Shown here piece by piece: positions 1-9,519 of a stretch of 64,000 nucleotides of DNA (positions are counted from its first letter, which is position 1; every line of letters starts with the position of its first letter). The position numbers were made by a program, and so were the translations under genes. The notes under the pieces are model-generated. The model was given only the letters and a program-made list of their open reading frames with translations, did no database searches and was not told where the DNA came from. Origin of the DNA: Salinispira pacifica (GTDB taxonomy: Bacteria > Spirochaetota > Spirochaetia > DSM-27196 > Salinispiraceae); assembly GCF_000507245.1 (NCBI RefSeq), contig NC_023035.1, positions 819,001-883,000 of the forward strand, read 5' to 3'.

Positions 1-2129
1 AGGACGGAACCTATGAGGCGGTGTTTTCCGTATCGTATGAAAACGGCAATCTGTCCAAATCGGAAGCGGTGGATGTCATCATGGACAGCACGGCTCCTGA
101 AGCCACTCTCTCAGCCGACTCAGCCCCCGAAGGCAGAGAGCTTGGTAATCCCATATATTTCGGGGGAGAAGCCAAACCGTATCTGGCAATCGACGCCCAG
201 TATGAAGAAGGCGTGGAGTGGGAGCTGGTTCTTGAAGATGCCGAGGAGAACCAGACGGTCGTGGCCCTTGAGGAAGTGCTGAACGCCGGAATCGAATTTC
301 CCCTGAACTGGGACGGAACCAATCCCTTGACAGGTAACGAAATCCCCGACGGTAACTATCAGCTCTATTTGAGAGCAACCGATCAGGCAGGAAACCAGGG
401 ACTCTCGGATGTGGCCCGTTTTATTAAAGACACCACCAGCCGGGCTGCCACATCGATTCAATTGTCCGGAACCGTTCTTGCTCCCGGCGGAGATGCGGGC
501 TACGAAGTTGTGAGAATAACGCCCCAGGTTCCCGTCACAGAGGGAATCGAGTATTTCGTTCTCACCATTGTCAACAGCGAAGATGGGCGGCCCTATTTTA
601 CCCGTCAGGTAAGGGAAGTAATTCCCTACATCGAATGGGCCGGCGTACGGAACAACAATCAGCCGGTGCCCGACGGCGAATACTTTGTCGAAATGAATAT
701 TATGTATCTCAATGGTGATAATCCTTTTGTACGCAGCGATGAGGCCATTGAAGTGGGCAGAGACCGTCCGGAGGTTACCGCAGATGTGGACCGGAGACTC
801 TTCACTCCCAACGATGACGGAGATCGGGATACCATCTCAATCACCCAGGAATCCAGCGAACAGGATCTCTGGACCGGTACCTTCACCAACGAGGACGGTG
901 AAGTTGTGAAAACCCTCACATGGGAAGGTGAGGTTGAAGATTTTGTCTGGGACGGAACCGGTGAAGACGGAGAAGTGCTCCCCGACGGATTTTACACCTA
1001 CACGGTGAGCGCCGAGAACAAGTTCGGCAACATCGGCAGCGCAAAGCTGGTGAATCTGCGCATCGATAATCTCAGCGCAACCATCAGCATCAAAGCAGAC
1101 GAAGAAGTGTTCAGTCCCAACGGCGATGATTACAAAGACGTTGTGACCCTGCTTCCCTCGGTTGCAATACCCGAAAATCTCCGGGCATGGGAAATCAAGC
1201 TCACCACCCAGGACGGACTTATCAACAAAACCTTCCGGGGCGGAAGCAATCTTCCCGAAGAGATCGTCTGGGACGGGGAGAACGATGCTCGAAACGTACA
1301 GGACGGTGAATACACGGTTACCTTCTTTGTGGAATACAAAAACGGGAACTACACCCAGCGGGAAGCGGATGAAACGGTAATACTCGTTACCAATCCCCCC
1401 CAGGGATACGTAAACCTGGACGATAACGTGTTGTTCAGCCCAGACGGTGACGGAAATAACGACACGGTTACCATCGGTCTGGATGCCAGAGCTGCGGACC
1501 GGCCTATCAGCGGCTGGGATGTGGAAATCCTGGATCCCTACGGAAACAGTTTCAAGACCTGGGAGGGAGAAGGTCTTCCCCCGGAACAGCTGGAATGGAA
1601 CGGAATCGGCGATAACGGCGAGTTGGTGCAGTCAGCCGCCGACTATACGGTAGTCTTCACTCTGGAAGACAATCTGAAAAACACCGGAATTGCCACCGAT
1701 GTAATACCCGTCGATATTCTGGTAATCGCCGAAGGAGATCAGTACAGAATCAACATTCCGTCCATCTACTTTGCAGGATACACCGCCGACCTCTTCGATG
1801 TGGCCGCAGGGGAACAGGAGCGGAATTTTGAGACCCTGCGCAGACTTGAATCCATTCTGAACAAGTACGGAGAGTACGATATCACCATTGAGGGTCATGC
1901 AGTTCAGCTTCTCAGCGGAGCTGCAGCGGAGCGTGAGCAGAGGGAAACTCTTATTCCCCTGAGCCGGCAAAGGGCTTTGGAAGTAAAACAGGCCCTGGCC
2001 ATCCTCGGTGTTGAATGGGAACGAATGGAGATCAGAGGTGTGGGCGGTGCCGATCCGGTGGTGCCTCACAGCGATCTGGATAACCGCTGGAAAAACCGGA
2101 GAGTAGAATTTATTCTCGACAGGGAATAG
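1..2129 (+). CDS. OmpA-family protein with FlgD-like Ig repeats (5' truncated by window edge)
   Basis: The reading frame is open from the first bases of the window, so the N-terminus lies upstream. About 709 residues are visible. At least three Ig/FlgD-like repeats are present, each opening with a Pro-Asn/Asp-Gly-Asp motif (LFTPNDDGDRD, VFSPNGDDYKD, LFSPDGDGNND) and ending in a WDG..DG..LPDG-type turn, as in FlgD Ig-like and CHU_C-type modules. The last 120 residues form an OmpA/MotB-like peptidoglycan-binding domain, shown by the ITIEGHA strand, SRQRALEVKQAL helix and NRWKNRRVEFIL end. The family role is an envelope protein that anchors to peptidoglycan and exposes extracellular or periplasmic Ig modules. 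A strong hairpin terminator follows. The domain assignment is firm; the ligand and exact role are unknown. Confidence 0.85.
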   Translation, partial: DGTYEAVFSVSYENGNLSKSEAVDVIMDSTAPEATLSADSAPEGRELGNPIYFGGEAKPYLAIDAQYEEGVEWELVLEDAEENQTVVALEEVLNAGIEFPLNWDGTNPLTGNEIPDGNYQLYLRATDQAGNQGLSDVARFIKDTTSRAATSIQLSGTVLAPGGDAGYEVVRITPQVPVTEGIEYFVLTIVNSEDGRPYFTRQVREVIPYIEWAGVRNNNQPVPDGEYFVEMNIMYLNGDNPFVRSDEAIEVGRDRPEVTADVDRRLFTPNDDGDRDTISITQESSEQDLWTGTFTNEDGEVVKTLTWEGEVEDFVWDGTGEDGEVLPDGFYTYTVSAENKFGNIGSAKLVNLRIDNLSATISIKADEEVFSPNGDDYKDVVTLLPSVAIPENLRAWEIKLTTQDGLINKTFRGGSNLPEEIVWDGENDARNVQDGEYTVTFFVEYKNGNYTQREADETVILVTNPPQGYVNLDDNVLFSPDGDGNNDTVTIGLDARAADRPISGWDVEILDPYGNSFKTWEGEGLPPEQLEWNGIGDNGELVQSAADYTVVFTLEDNLKNTGIATDVIPVDILVIAEGDQYRINIPSIYFAGYTADLFDVAAGEQERNFETLRRLESILNKYGEYDITIEGHAVQLLSGAAAEREQRETLIPLSRQRALEVKQALAILGVEWERMEIRGVGGADPVVPHSDLDNRWKNRRVEFILDRE

Positions 2130-2164
2130 GCGGCTCGTATCCAGTGTAGCAACAGGAAATATCA

Positions 2165-2204
2165 GGGGCTGTCTGAGCATTGTTCAGGCAGCCCCGTTTT
2201 TTAT
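2165..2204 (+). terminator. Rho-independent terminator after the OmpA-family gene
   Basis: A 12-bp stem (GGGGCTGTCTGA pairing with TCAGGCAGCCCC, one mismatch) and a 7-base loop are followed by G and a run of six T. It sits 36 bases past the stop codon. Confidence 0.85.
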
Positions 2205-2263
2205 TCGGGCAGGTTTGAATTCCCGTCCCCATTCATATTAGGCTATACACAGGGAGGAGCACT

Positions 2264-2836
2264 ATGAGTAAAAAAGCGTATCTGTTTCTTGCAGATGGAT
2301 TTGAAGAGGTTGAAGCTCTCACCCAGGTGGATTTTCTCCGCCGCAGCGGAATAGATGTGACAACAGTCGGCGTGGGAAAAGCCCCGGGAGAACTGGTATC
2401 CGGCGGACACGGTATTGATGTACGCCCGGATATGTATATGGAACAGCTGGATGCCGACGCTTCGGATTACGATGCGCTGATCTGTCCCGGCGGAATGCCC
2501 GGTGCGGCAAATCTGGCGGCGGATCAAAAGCTTCGCAGCATGCTGGTCAAAGGCAATAACGACGGAAAGCTGATGTGCGGAATTTGTGCTGCACCCGCAG
2601 TGGTATTCGGCAATACCGCTGCGGACATTCTTGGCACCCGTAAGTTCACCTGCTACCCCGGCTTTGAGGAGCGCACCGATGCAACCCATCTTACCCGGCA
2701 GCGGGTGGAGACCGACGGCAATCTAATCACATCCATGGGCCCGGGCACCGCAGCGGAGTTTGCCGTTGCCATTATCCGGCGGCTCACCGACGACAACACC
2801 GCAGATACCATCCACAGCTCAACCATCCAGAAATAG
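2264..2836 (+). CDS. DJ-1/PfpI family protein (YajL/ThiJ-like)
   Basis: This 190-residue protein matches the single-domain DJ-1 family in length and pattern. It has the LFLADGFEEVEA N-terminus with the conserved Glu, and the nucleophile-elbow Cys at about residue 108 in CGICAAP. The middle shows the CPGGMPGA loop and the C-terminus the SMGPGTAAEFA segment. Family members act as glyoxalase/deglycase-like or redox-stress proteins in the cytoplasm; which activity this one has cannot be told from sequence. The start is an ATG with a strong GGGAGGAG ribosome-binding site. It is a single-gene unit flanked upstream by a terminator. Confidence 0.93.
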   Translation: MSKKAYLFLADGFEEVEALTQVDFLRRSGIDVTTVGVGKAPGELVSGGHGIDVRPDMYMEQLDADASDYDALICPGGMPGAANLAADQKLRSMLVKGNNDGKLMCGICAAPAVVFGNTAADILGTRKFTCYPGFEERTDATHLTRQRVETDGNLITSMGPGTAAEFAVAIIRRLTDDNTADTIHSSTIQK

Positions 2837-2840
2837 GAAT

Positions 2841-2872
2841 ATCCCCCGGAAGGGTGCTCTCCCTCCGGGGAT
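2841..2872 (+). terminator. GC-rich hairpin after the DJ-1 gene
   Basis: An inverted repeat (CCCCGGAAGGG with CCCTCCGGGG) lies just after the stop codon. No T-run follows, so it may be a transcript-stabilising hairpin rather than a true intrinsic terminator. Confidence 0.4.
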
Positions 2873-2949
2873 CTAACAGAATCCCGCCGTTCTTTCAGAA
2901 AATATCACTCAGACTCAATCACTGAAACGCTTTTTCCGGTATATGGCAT

Positions 2950-5022
2950 GTGAAATCTCTGCATATGCATGGTCCGGGGCATATCCCGATGCCCGGTTCC
3001 GGGTGTAATAGAAGACCGCCGGTACCGCGATCCGTGAAGGCCCGGGGAATAACCGTCCATGTTTACCTGCAATCCCTCATAAGGAAGCGGGTTTTGGTTC
3101 TGATTTTCTGGGCGCTGCTTCCCGGGGCTGTGAGCGGCCAGGAAGGGCCCATCCAGCAAGGAGCTCTTCAGCAGGAAGCCATCCAGGGGGACGCCATCCA
3201 GGGGGACGCCATCCAGCAGGAAGACGGACAGAACCCGGGGCTGAAGCCCGGACCCGTCAATAGCAGCATTGAGACCAGGCTGTGGCCGGGTGACAGCGGC
3301 TTGTCCTATACCGGGGTGAAAGGATTGTCCGGTTTGGGGGCTGAGGGGCTGGAGCTGGGATGGATGGTTCTTCTTATTCCCGATGATTCTCTGTGGTCCG
3401 CCGGGGATCCGGCGGCGGATGAGGCGGGGCCTGACGAGCTCCCCGGGGGGTGGACGGTTTTGGGGGGCAGGGGAGGTACCGGCCCGGCGCTTACTTCGGC
3501 AGTTGAGCTCAGCTTCACCCCGGGCAGAAACTCCGCAGTGGAAGGCGGCTCCGTGGTTACCGCCGGACTGGCTGCAGGGATGCATCGTCCGGGGAACCTT
3601 CTGCTGGGAATCGCATCCCCCTTCTCTTCCTCCGGCGGACGCCCTACTGCTTCACCTCTGAAAAAACCTGCCGGATGGGCGTATCTCAGCTCCGACGGGC
3701 GGCTTCACGGTATTCCTCTTATCTGGTCCGGCCTTCAGTGGGGGAAGAAACGGGATGCTCAGCCTGGGGCTCAGCCGTTTGCCCAGCCTTTCTACCATGC
3801 AATGAAGCATCCGATAAAGCAGCCGATAAAGCAGCCGATAAAGCAGCCCCTTGGACTGCCGGTAAAACAGCCCGTTCAAAGGCCGGTGAAGAAACCGCAT
3901 ACCAGATCAATTGAACTGGATTTACAGACAGCAGTGTCCCCGGATCTGGATCTCGGGATCTGTTCATTGATCTTCCAATCAGAAAGCCCGTATTCAGGGT
4001 TCTATGCCGCACCCGCCGTACTTGCAGCCCGCCGGAAGTGGACGCCGGGAAGTAAAGATGAAGAGCAGCTCAGCGGTACGCTGCTGTGGAGGCCCGGTGA
4101 TATATTACTGATAAACTGGGCACTGTTCACCGGCTGGAAAGCAGTGCGGGTTCCCCGGAACGCCGGAAAATCCTCATCTTCAGTATCGGAGATCTCGGAG
4201 GAGCTGGATCTGTGTCTGGGCATGCAGCAGCTGAAATGGACTGAAGCCTGCGGTGTTTCCTCTCCGCCTTCGCCCTGGCTGAGAAGCCGGTGGGATCTGG
4301 ATATTCTCTATCCCGTCGGGGTGGAAATTTCCCTTGAATTGGAGGGCAGCTTCAATTTCCGGGAGCTGATGTCCCTTGATGCGGAGGGCCGCTCATGCCA
4401 GAGAATTCTCCCGTTCTGGAAAATCAGGGGAATCACAGGGCTTACGATGGGGGAAATGGTTCAGCTGGGTTCGGACCTGATATGGACAGGAAAGCCGGGA
4501 GAGAAAGCTCTGGCAGAATTGCAGAGTCTGACGGCGGATGTGGATACCCATGCTTTCAGCTGCGGGGGGAAGTGGGAAAAACCCGGAGAACCCAGCACCG
4601 GCACTCTGGACCTGTACGCCGGCTTGGCGCTGCACCGCCACTGGCGCATCCGTTGTGAGCTTGGATTCACATCAGCTGAAGACGAAGCCTTGTATCCGGG
4701 GTCTTTCAGTGCTGCGCTGTCATTTCCGGATACCCGTTCCCCTCCGCCGTTCAGGCTCAAGCTTGAGGCAGGGGTGAAGCACGATTCTCCGGGCACTCCC
4801 CCTTCCCCCTTTTCCATGATTCTTGACGGATCCGTCACCGGGGGGTGGCGTGTGCGTCACCGGGATTCAGATATGAACATTGAATTGAAGCTTTCCCTTC
4901 CGCCTGATCTGTATGCGGACCGGCTGATGTATGGTTTTGGTCTCCGGGAAAATCCCGAGTTGAGGATATCCCCCCGAATTGATCTCAGTATAAAGCTGGA
5001 TACTGGTACCGCCGGGGATTGA
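2950..5022 (+). CDS. Unrecognised exported protein with low-complexity repeats
   Basis: A long uninterrupted frame (690 codons from GTG 2950) with no family I recognise. The likely real start is GTG 3034: it would place the basic-hydrophobic-small stretch ([19 protein letters not shown]) as a signal peptide with cleavage near AVSGQE. The mature N-terminus carries [10 protein letters not shown] repeats, and the middle carries a KQPI/KQPV repeat array (about residues 285-315). The remainder alternates aromatic and polar residues ([34 protein letters not shown]) in a pattern resembling outer-membrane beta strands, but no barrel family is identifiable. The end is 105 bases before the chemoreceptor start. 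The coding frame is convincing; function is unknown and the start uncertain. Confidence 0.6.
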   Translation: MKSLHMHGPGHIPMPGSGCNRRPPVPRSVKARGITVHVYLQSLIRKRVLVLIFWALLPGAVSGQEGPIQQGALQQEAIQGDAIQGDAIQQEDGQNPGLKPGPVNSSIETRLWPGDSGLSYTGVKGLSGLGAEGLELGWMVLLIPDDSLWSAGDPAADEAGPDELPGGWTVLGGRGGTGPALTSAVELSFTPGRNSAVEGGSVVTAGLAAGMHRPGNLLLGIASPFSSSGGRPTASPLKKPAGWAYLSSDGRLHGIPLIWSGLQWGKKRDAQPGAQPFAQPFYHAMKHPIKQPIKQPIKQPLGLPVKQPVQRPVKKPHTRSIELDLQTAVSPDLDLGICSLIFQSESPYSGFYAAPAVLAARRKWTPGSKDEEQLSGTLLWRPGDILLINWALFTGWKAVRVPRNAGKSSSSVSEISEELDLCLGMQQLKWTEACGVSSPPSPWLRSRWDLDILYPVGVEISLELEGSFNFRELMSLDAEGRSCQRILPFWKIRGITGLTMGEMVQLGSDLIWTGKPGEKALAELQSLTADVDTHAFSCGGKWEKPGEPSTGTLDLYAGLALHRHWRIRCELGFTSAEDEALYPGSFSAALSFPDTRSPPPFRLKLEAGVKHDSPGTPPSPFSMILDGSVTGGWRVRHRDSDMNIELKLSLPPDLYADRLMYGFGLRENPELRISPRIDLSIKLDTGTAGD
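3151..3222 (+). repeat. In-frame 15-base tandem repeat ([10 protein letters not shown])
   Basis: Tandem copies of a unit reading GCCATCCAGGGGGAC, two of them exact, lie within the mature N-terminus of the exported protein. Flanking degenerate copies (GCLQQE-like) suggest slippage expansion. Confidence 0.75.
3805..3895 (+). repeat. In-frame 12-base tandem repeat (KQPI)
   Basis: Three successive AAGCAGCCGATA-type units plus degenerate neighbours encode (K-x-P-I/V) repeats in the exported protein. The segment is Lys/Pro rich and would be an extended linker. Confidence 0.75.
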
Positions 5023-5126
5023 GAATAGAGATATTGGTGCTTGAAAAATCCCGGCTTTCTATCGATGATGACGGTAATAGAAAAACATGTTCTGCGCCTT
5101 TTGCGGAGCCTTTGGAGCTTACTGAT

Positions 5127-6626
5127 ATGACAATTCTGGTTCTCGTTCTTATTGCAGCCCTGGTGGTCGAATCCCTCTGTCTGCTGGTGGTGTTTCGAAT
5201 GCTTCGCCGGGGACCCGGCGCTATTCTGGAACTGGCGGAAAGCTACCGGCAGGGAAGGGTGGAAGACACGGTACGGACTCTGTCCAAAGGCCGTGCCGGA
5301 AAACACATTCGGAAAGTGGGCGAGATTTTTCAGGCCACCCGTAGTTTCTTCCGGGATATTCAACTGGCGGTGCAAAAGAGCGAACGATCGGGTACCCGGC
5401 TGAGCAGAAACATCCAGAAAACCCTCAAATCCGCAGCTGAGGTGGTACGCACCGCCGGGGATACGGCGGGTATCGCCAGCAAGCTCTCCATGGAGGTGAG
5501 CAACGGATCCGCTGCGGTTGAACAGATTGACGCCACCATCGGCAGCCTGAAGGAACAGCTCATCCACCAGGATGCCAACATTCAGCAGGTGGCAAATTCC
5601 TTTCAGCATATCAACGACCGGATACGGGAAATTTCAGACATCTCCTCCCGTCGAAGCGAGCACATCAAGGATCTGGTTTCCGTTACCGCCCGGGGTAGTG
5701 AAAAGATTCAGGATACGGATGAGGAGATCAGCTCAATAGAACTGAAGATCAACGATGTTATGGAACTGATCACCGTCATCAACGACATCGCATCCACCAC
5801 CAATCTGCTTTCCATGAACGCAGCCATCGAAGCCGCACATGCCGGGGAAGCGGGGCGGGGCTTCGCGGTTGTGGCTGAAGAAATCAGGAAGCTGGCGGAA
5901 TCCACTGCGGAAAATGCCGGGTCCATCGGCGAAACGCTGGCTGGGTTGGGAGAGCAGATTAAACGGGCATCCCGGCTGAGCGAAGAAAGCGGACGGGCGT
6001 TTGTGGATATCGAAAACGGAGTAAATGAGATCAGCCATGCTCTGGAGGATATTAATCATCAGACCAGTGAGGTGTTCAGCAACACCCAGGAAGTGGTGGG
6101 AGTCACCACTGATCTCCAGAATATCAGCAGAAACACCACCCTGAGCATGGATGAGATGACCTACGCCTCCCGGGAAATCACCACCATTCTTGAAAATTCA
6201 AATGATGTGGCCTATGGCCTGGATGAGAGCATGTCCCGGCTTGACGGCAATGCCCGGGAAATCAACCTGGGGATGACAAAAATCTCCTCCAGCTTTCTGG
6301 ATTTCAATAAAACCTACGGCGGCATCATTTCCCGGCTCCGCCGCTTCGAATATTCCGGGCTGGCGAATGCTTCCGGAAAGCAAACCCGGGAAGATGAGAC
6401 CCTGAAACGGCTGGAGTTTTCCAATCTCATCCTCTCCCATATCAATCTGACAGCTCAATGCAGGGCCGTCATAGACGGAACCATGGACCCATCCGGGTTA
6501 TCGCTGGAAGATCCCCGGGGTGTGACCTGGGCAGATGGCTGGATGATGAGCAGTCAGGATCTGATCTTTCGTTCCATAAGAAGCAGCTGCTGGTTGAGCA
6601 TCACCGGAAATTCCATGACCAGGTAG
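5127..6626 (+). CDS. Methyl-accepting chemotaxis protein, N-terminal part of a frameshifted MCP-CZB-hemerythrin gene
   Basis: The start is ATG 5127 with a GGAG ribosome-binding site. One membrane segment (residues about 2-23) is followed directly by a cytoplasmic coiled coil with no periplasmic sensor domain. The conserved signalling hairpin is plain: [44 protein letters not shown], residues about 213-256 (quoted here in part only by key residues E-A-G-x-G-F-A-V-V-A). It would couple to CheA/CheW. At about residue 432 the frame enters the first half of a CZB zinc-binding domain (His in LSHINL), then shifts out of frame at the CCCCGGGG run 6513-6520. The last ~35 codons here (WADGWMM to the stop) are out-of-frame sequence. 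The rest of the protein continues in the +1 frame to 7174. Confidence 0.85.
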   Translation: MTILVLVLIAALVVESLCLLVVFRMLRRGPGAILELAESYRQGRVEDTVRTLSKGRAGKHIRKVGEIFQATRSFFRDIQLAVQKSERSGTRLSRNIQKTLKSAAEVVRTAGDTAGIASKLSMEVSNGSAAVEQIDATIGSLKEQLIHQDANIQQVANSFQHINDRIREISDISSRRSEHIKDLVSVTARGSEKIQDTDEEISSIELKINDVMELITVINDIASTTNLLSMNAAIEAAHAGEAGRGFAVVAEEIRKLAESTAENAGSIGETLAGLGEQIKRASRLSEESGRAFVDIENGVNEISHALEDINHQTSEVFSNTQEVVGVTTDLQNISRNTTLSMDEMTYASREITTILENSNDVAYGLDESMSRLDGNAREINLGMTKISSSFLDFNKTYGGIISRLRRFEYSGLANASGKQTREDETLKRLEFSNLILSHINLTAQCRAVIDGTMDPSGLSLEDPRGVTWADGWMMSSQDLIFRSIRSSCWLSITGNSMTR

Positions 6627-7174
6627 GGGAGATCCTCGCCGCAGCAGCCCGGGGGGATTTCCGGGAGGCCAACGGATTGTTCAGTCAGCTGAACCGCAGC
6701 TCCGGGGAAATTGTACAGATTCTCATGACAATCGGATATGATCAGTATGTGAGCTGGACGCCGGAACTTTCCGTATCGGTGGAAGAATTTGACAGCCAGC
6801 ACCAGGTGCTCATCGGACTCATCCAGAAGCTGTACGGGGCAATGGAAAACGGCGAGGGCGATGGGGTATCCACCCAGATTGTGAAGGAGCTGATCGATTA
6901 CACTGATTATCACTTTGCAGTGGAAGAAGAGAACTTCCGCATATACGGCTATCCGGATGCAGAGGCCCACATCGCTGAACACCAAACCCTGCTGAAAAAG
7001 GCCCGGGAGCTGTACCAGGGGCTGGAACAGGGCAGAACGGTTCTCAGCAATGAGATTCTGGATTTCCTTCAGGACTGGGTAATGAACCATATTATGAAGA
7101 CCGACGTAAAATACGCCGGTTTTTTCAACAACCGGAAGATTCAGATCAGAGACCGAGCAGCATCTTCGCGGTGA
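6458..7174 (+). CDS. C-terminal part of the same gene: CZB domain second half plus bacteriohemerythrin domain
   Basis: The meaningful part starts near 6521, where this frame reads [11 protein letters not shown], then [10 protein letters not shown]: the Cys and His ligands of the CZB zinc site whose first His lies in the upstream frame. After a short helical linker, a hemerythrin domain carries all ligand motifs ([30 protein letters not shown]), the set expected for a di-iron O2-binding bundle. Codons before 6521 are an out-of-frame read of the chemoreceptor, and the nominal start at 6458 is probably not used. As one protein, 5127-7174 would be a chemoreceptor sensing zinc/oxidant state and oxygen or redox through its C-terminal domains. 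Confidence 0.7.
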   Translation: MQGRHRRNHGPIRVIAGRSPGCDLGRWLDDEQSGSDLSFHKKQLLVEHHRKFHDQVGEILAAAARGDFREANGLFSQLNRSSGEIVQILMTIGYDQYVSWTPELSVSVEEFDSQHQVLIGLIQKLYGAMENGEGDGVSTQIVKELIDYTDYHFAVEEENFRIYGYPDAEAHIAEHQTLLKKARELYQGLEQGRTVLSNEILDFLQDWVMNHIMKTDVKYAGFFNNRKIQIRDRAASSR

Positions 7175-8489
7175 AGGTGTAAATGCTCAATCCGGTGACA
7201 TCGATAACCGTGGACATCAGGGGCGCTGCAATAACCGTGGGGTCCCAACCAAGTTTATGAATCAGCAGAGGCGCCACCGCACCGATAATGGTTGAGAACA
7301 GCACCACAAATATCAGACTCAACCCGATCACCAGCCCCTCATACCAGGCGATTCCCGGAGGGAGGTATACCGAGCGGAGGATGATTACTCCCCCCAGTAT
7401 CACCCCCATGAACACCCCCACCAGGAATTCCTTCAGCACAACCTTGCCGATATCCGCAAAATCCACATGACCCATGGCGATTCCCCGGATCATCAGGGTG
7501 GAGCTCTGGGTGCCGCTGTTTCCCCCGGTCTGGGTTATAACAGGAATAAAGAGCACCAGAAATGCTGCTGCCGAGAGAATGTCGTCGGTGAGGGCCAGCA
7601 CGTTGGTGGTGATGGTTCCGGTAAGAAGAAGCAGGATGAGCCAGGGAATGCGCTTTTTCAGGAGACGGAAGATGCCGGTTTCCAGGTAGATATCAGAGGA
7701 ACCGTCCATGGCTCCCATTTTGTAGATATCTTCAGTCTGCTCTTCGCGGATTACATCGATGACGTCGTCAAAGGTGATTATTCCCAAAAGGCGGTTATAG
7801 CGGTCGGTTACCGGCAGGGCGATGAAGTCGTAATCTTCCAGAATCCGGGCCACCTCTTCCTGGTCCGTGTCTTCCTGAACGGAGATCACATTGGTGCTCA
7901 TTTTGCTTCCGATCACTTCCGAGTTGTTGGAGAACAGGATTTCCCGCAGAGAGATTACCCCCTGAATTCTCTGGAGCTGATCAACCACGTAGACATAATA
8001 TATGGTTTCAATGTCATCCACACCCTGGCGGATGAAGTGGATGGCTTGTTCCACGGTGATATTTGAGCGCAGGGCGATATATCTGGGGGTCATCAGTCCG
8101 GCGGCATCGTCGCTGTCGAACTTCAGCAGGAACTGGGTCTCCCTTCTTGCTTCTTCGCTGAGACTCTTCCAAACGGAACTGCGTACATCATGGCTCACCG
8201 CCTGGATTATGTCCGCAAGGTCATCCGGTTCAATTTCATCCAGAAGTTCCCGGATTTTTTCAAGGGAGAGGCTTTTCAAAAGCCATTCCTGCTCCGCCTC
8301 CGAGAGGTGGGTAATCAGTTCAACCTTCTGATCCAGCTGGAGGAGCAGGAAGATCTCCATGGCCTCGTCTTCCCCCATTTCCTGCCAGAGATCCAGCATT
8401 TCGCTGAGGGAAAGGTGGTTCAGTTCCTCCCTGAGAAGGTCCCGGTGCATGAGATCCAGATGTTCACGGATGTTGTCGATGTTGCTCAT
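7146..8489 (-). CDS. mgtE: Magnesium transporter MgtE
   Basis: A 447-residue protein with the full MgtE architecture: an acidic N-terminal superhelical domain (residues about 1-125), a CBS pair (about 130-255; the first includes LMTPRYIALR, the second the LGIITFDDVIDVI motif), a connecting helix, and a five-helix membrane domain (about 280-447). The pore-region signature PVITQTGGNSGTQSS is present. The family is a homodimeric Mg2+ channel in the inner membrane, gated by cytosolic Mg2+ binding to the N and CBS domains. Its 3' end overlaps the convergent hemerythrin-domain gene by 29 bases. The ATG start has an upstream GGGGGAG site. Confidence 0.96.
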   Translation of the reverse strand: MSNIDNIREHLDLMHRDLLREELNHLSLSEMLDLWQEMGEDEAMEIFLLLQLDQKVELITHLSEAEQEWLLKSLSLEKIRELLDEIEPDDLADIIQAVSHDVRSSVWKSLSEEARRETQFLLKFDSDDAAGLMTPRYIALRSNITVEQAIHFIRQGVDDIETIYYVYVVDQLQRIQGVISLREILFSNNSEVIGSKMSTNVISVQEDTDQEEVARILEDYDFIALPVTDRYNRLLGIITFDDVIDVIREEQTEDIYKMGAMDGSSDIYLETGIFRLLKKRIPWLILLLLTGTITTNVLALTDDILSAAAFLVLFIPVITQTGGNSGTQSSTLMIRGIAMGHVDFADIGKVVLKEFLVGVFMGVILGGVIILRSVYLPPGIAWYEGLVIGLSLIFVVLFSTIIGAVAPLLIHKLGWDPTVIAAPLMSTVIDVTGLSIYTFTAKMLLGL

Positions 8490-8524
8490 GAACTCCCCCT
8501 GTTCTCCTGCGGTTTTCTGTCATC

Positions 8525-9463
8525 CTAATCCCATTCGCCCACTTTGAGAACCTCGGGCTCCAGCAAAAACCCCAGCTCCTGTTCGACCCGGCTTTGCACC
8601 CGGTCTATGATCTCGGCGATATCCGAGGCACGGGCATTTCCCGTATTAATAATGATATTGGCGTGCTGATCGGAAATTTTGGCACCGCCCACCTGAAGAC
8701 CTCTCATATTCAGGCTGTCGATCAGCTTTCCCGACGGTGCGCCGAATGAGCGGTTGTTTTTGAATACGCTTCCGGCGCAGGGCGCGGCAAAATGCCCCTT
8801 GTTTCGCCGGTCATCTTCCAGTTCTTTCATCCGCTTCCACAGCCCGTTTCCGCTGCCTGGTGTGAGCCGGTATGCACTTTCCAGGATAATCCATGGGCGG
8901 ACCTGAAAGGGGGTTTTCTTGTAAGCAAAATCTCCGTAGCTGGTGGTAACCCCGGGAATCAGGCGCTGTACGCCCTGATCCGGCCGGTCTCCGTCTATAT
9001 AATCCACCCATTCCAGAATTTCCGATATTTCGCCGCCGTAGCACCGGGCGTTCATCCAGACTGCCCCTCCGGTGCTTCCCGGCATTGCGTAGATGAAATC
9101 CAGGCCCTCCAGATTGTGATCCGCGGCAAAGGCTGCAGCATCACTGATCCGGGATCCGGGTCCGGCTATCAGCAGCTCTCCGTCCAGACGGATGTCATTC
9201 ATGGCGGAGGTTGCAATAACCAGTCCCCGAACGCCCTTATCGGAGACCAGTATGTTTGCGCCGCCGCCGAGAATCATCCAGGGGATCCGGTTCTGCCGGG
9301 CCCAGCGGATGAGCAGGAGCAGGTCCTGCTGATTCCCGGGAAAGGCCAGAATATCCGCCGGTCCGCCCACCTGAAATGTGGTGAAATCCTTCAGATTCCG
9401 GTTAAACTCCAGCGTTCCGCTCATGTTGATATTTTTTATGCTATGCAATATTGTTGTATCCAC
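8525..9463 (-). CDS. murB: UDP-N-acetylenolpyruvoylglucosamine reductase MurB
   Basis: A 312-residue type IIb-like MurB that reduces enolpyruvyl-UDP-GlcNAc to UDP-MurNAc with NADPH and FAD, in cytoplasmic peptidoglycan precursor synthesis. FAD-binding signatures are TTFQVGGPAD and GGGANILV. The catalytic Ser is in CAGSVFKN, and the C-terminal catalytic Glu in LEPEVLKVG. The start is ambiguous: GTG 9463 gives the usual ~27 residues before the TTF motif, while ATG 9424 gives a shorter N-terminus; neither has a good ribosome-binding site. The gene is divergent from cysS, leaving only 56 bases between them, and lies 35 bases upstream of mgtE. Confidence 0.95.
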   Translation of the reverse strand: MDTTILHSIKNINMSGTLEFNRNLKDFTTFQVGGPADILAFPGNQQDLLLLIRWARQNRIPWMILGGGANILVSDKGVRGLVIATSAMNDIRLDGELLIAGPGSRISDAAAFAADHNLEGLDFIYAMPGSTGGAVWMNARCYGGEISEILEWVDYIDGDRPDQGVQRLIPGVTTSYGDFAYKKTPFQVRPWIILESAYRLTPGSGNGLWKRMKELEDDRRNKGHFAAPCAGSVFKNNRSFGAPSGKLIDSLNMRGLQVGGAKISDQHANIIINTGNARASDIAEIIDRVQSRVEQELGFLLEPEVLKVGEWD

Positions 9464-9519
9464 GTCGCAAGTATACCTGTGGGGAGAAAATTACAGAAGT
9501 GTCTGGCAAAAAAACTATA

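Noticed and set aside
3805-3895. Possible CRISPR-like repeat array
   Set aside because: Units are 12 bases, contiguous, in frame and without spacers. They encode a Lys/Pro linker.
7153-8066. Long plus-strand frames opposite mgtE
   Set aside because: They are antisense to a well-conserved gene and encode nothing recognisable.
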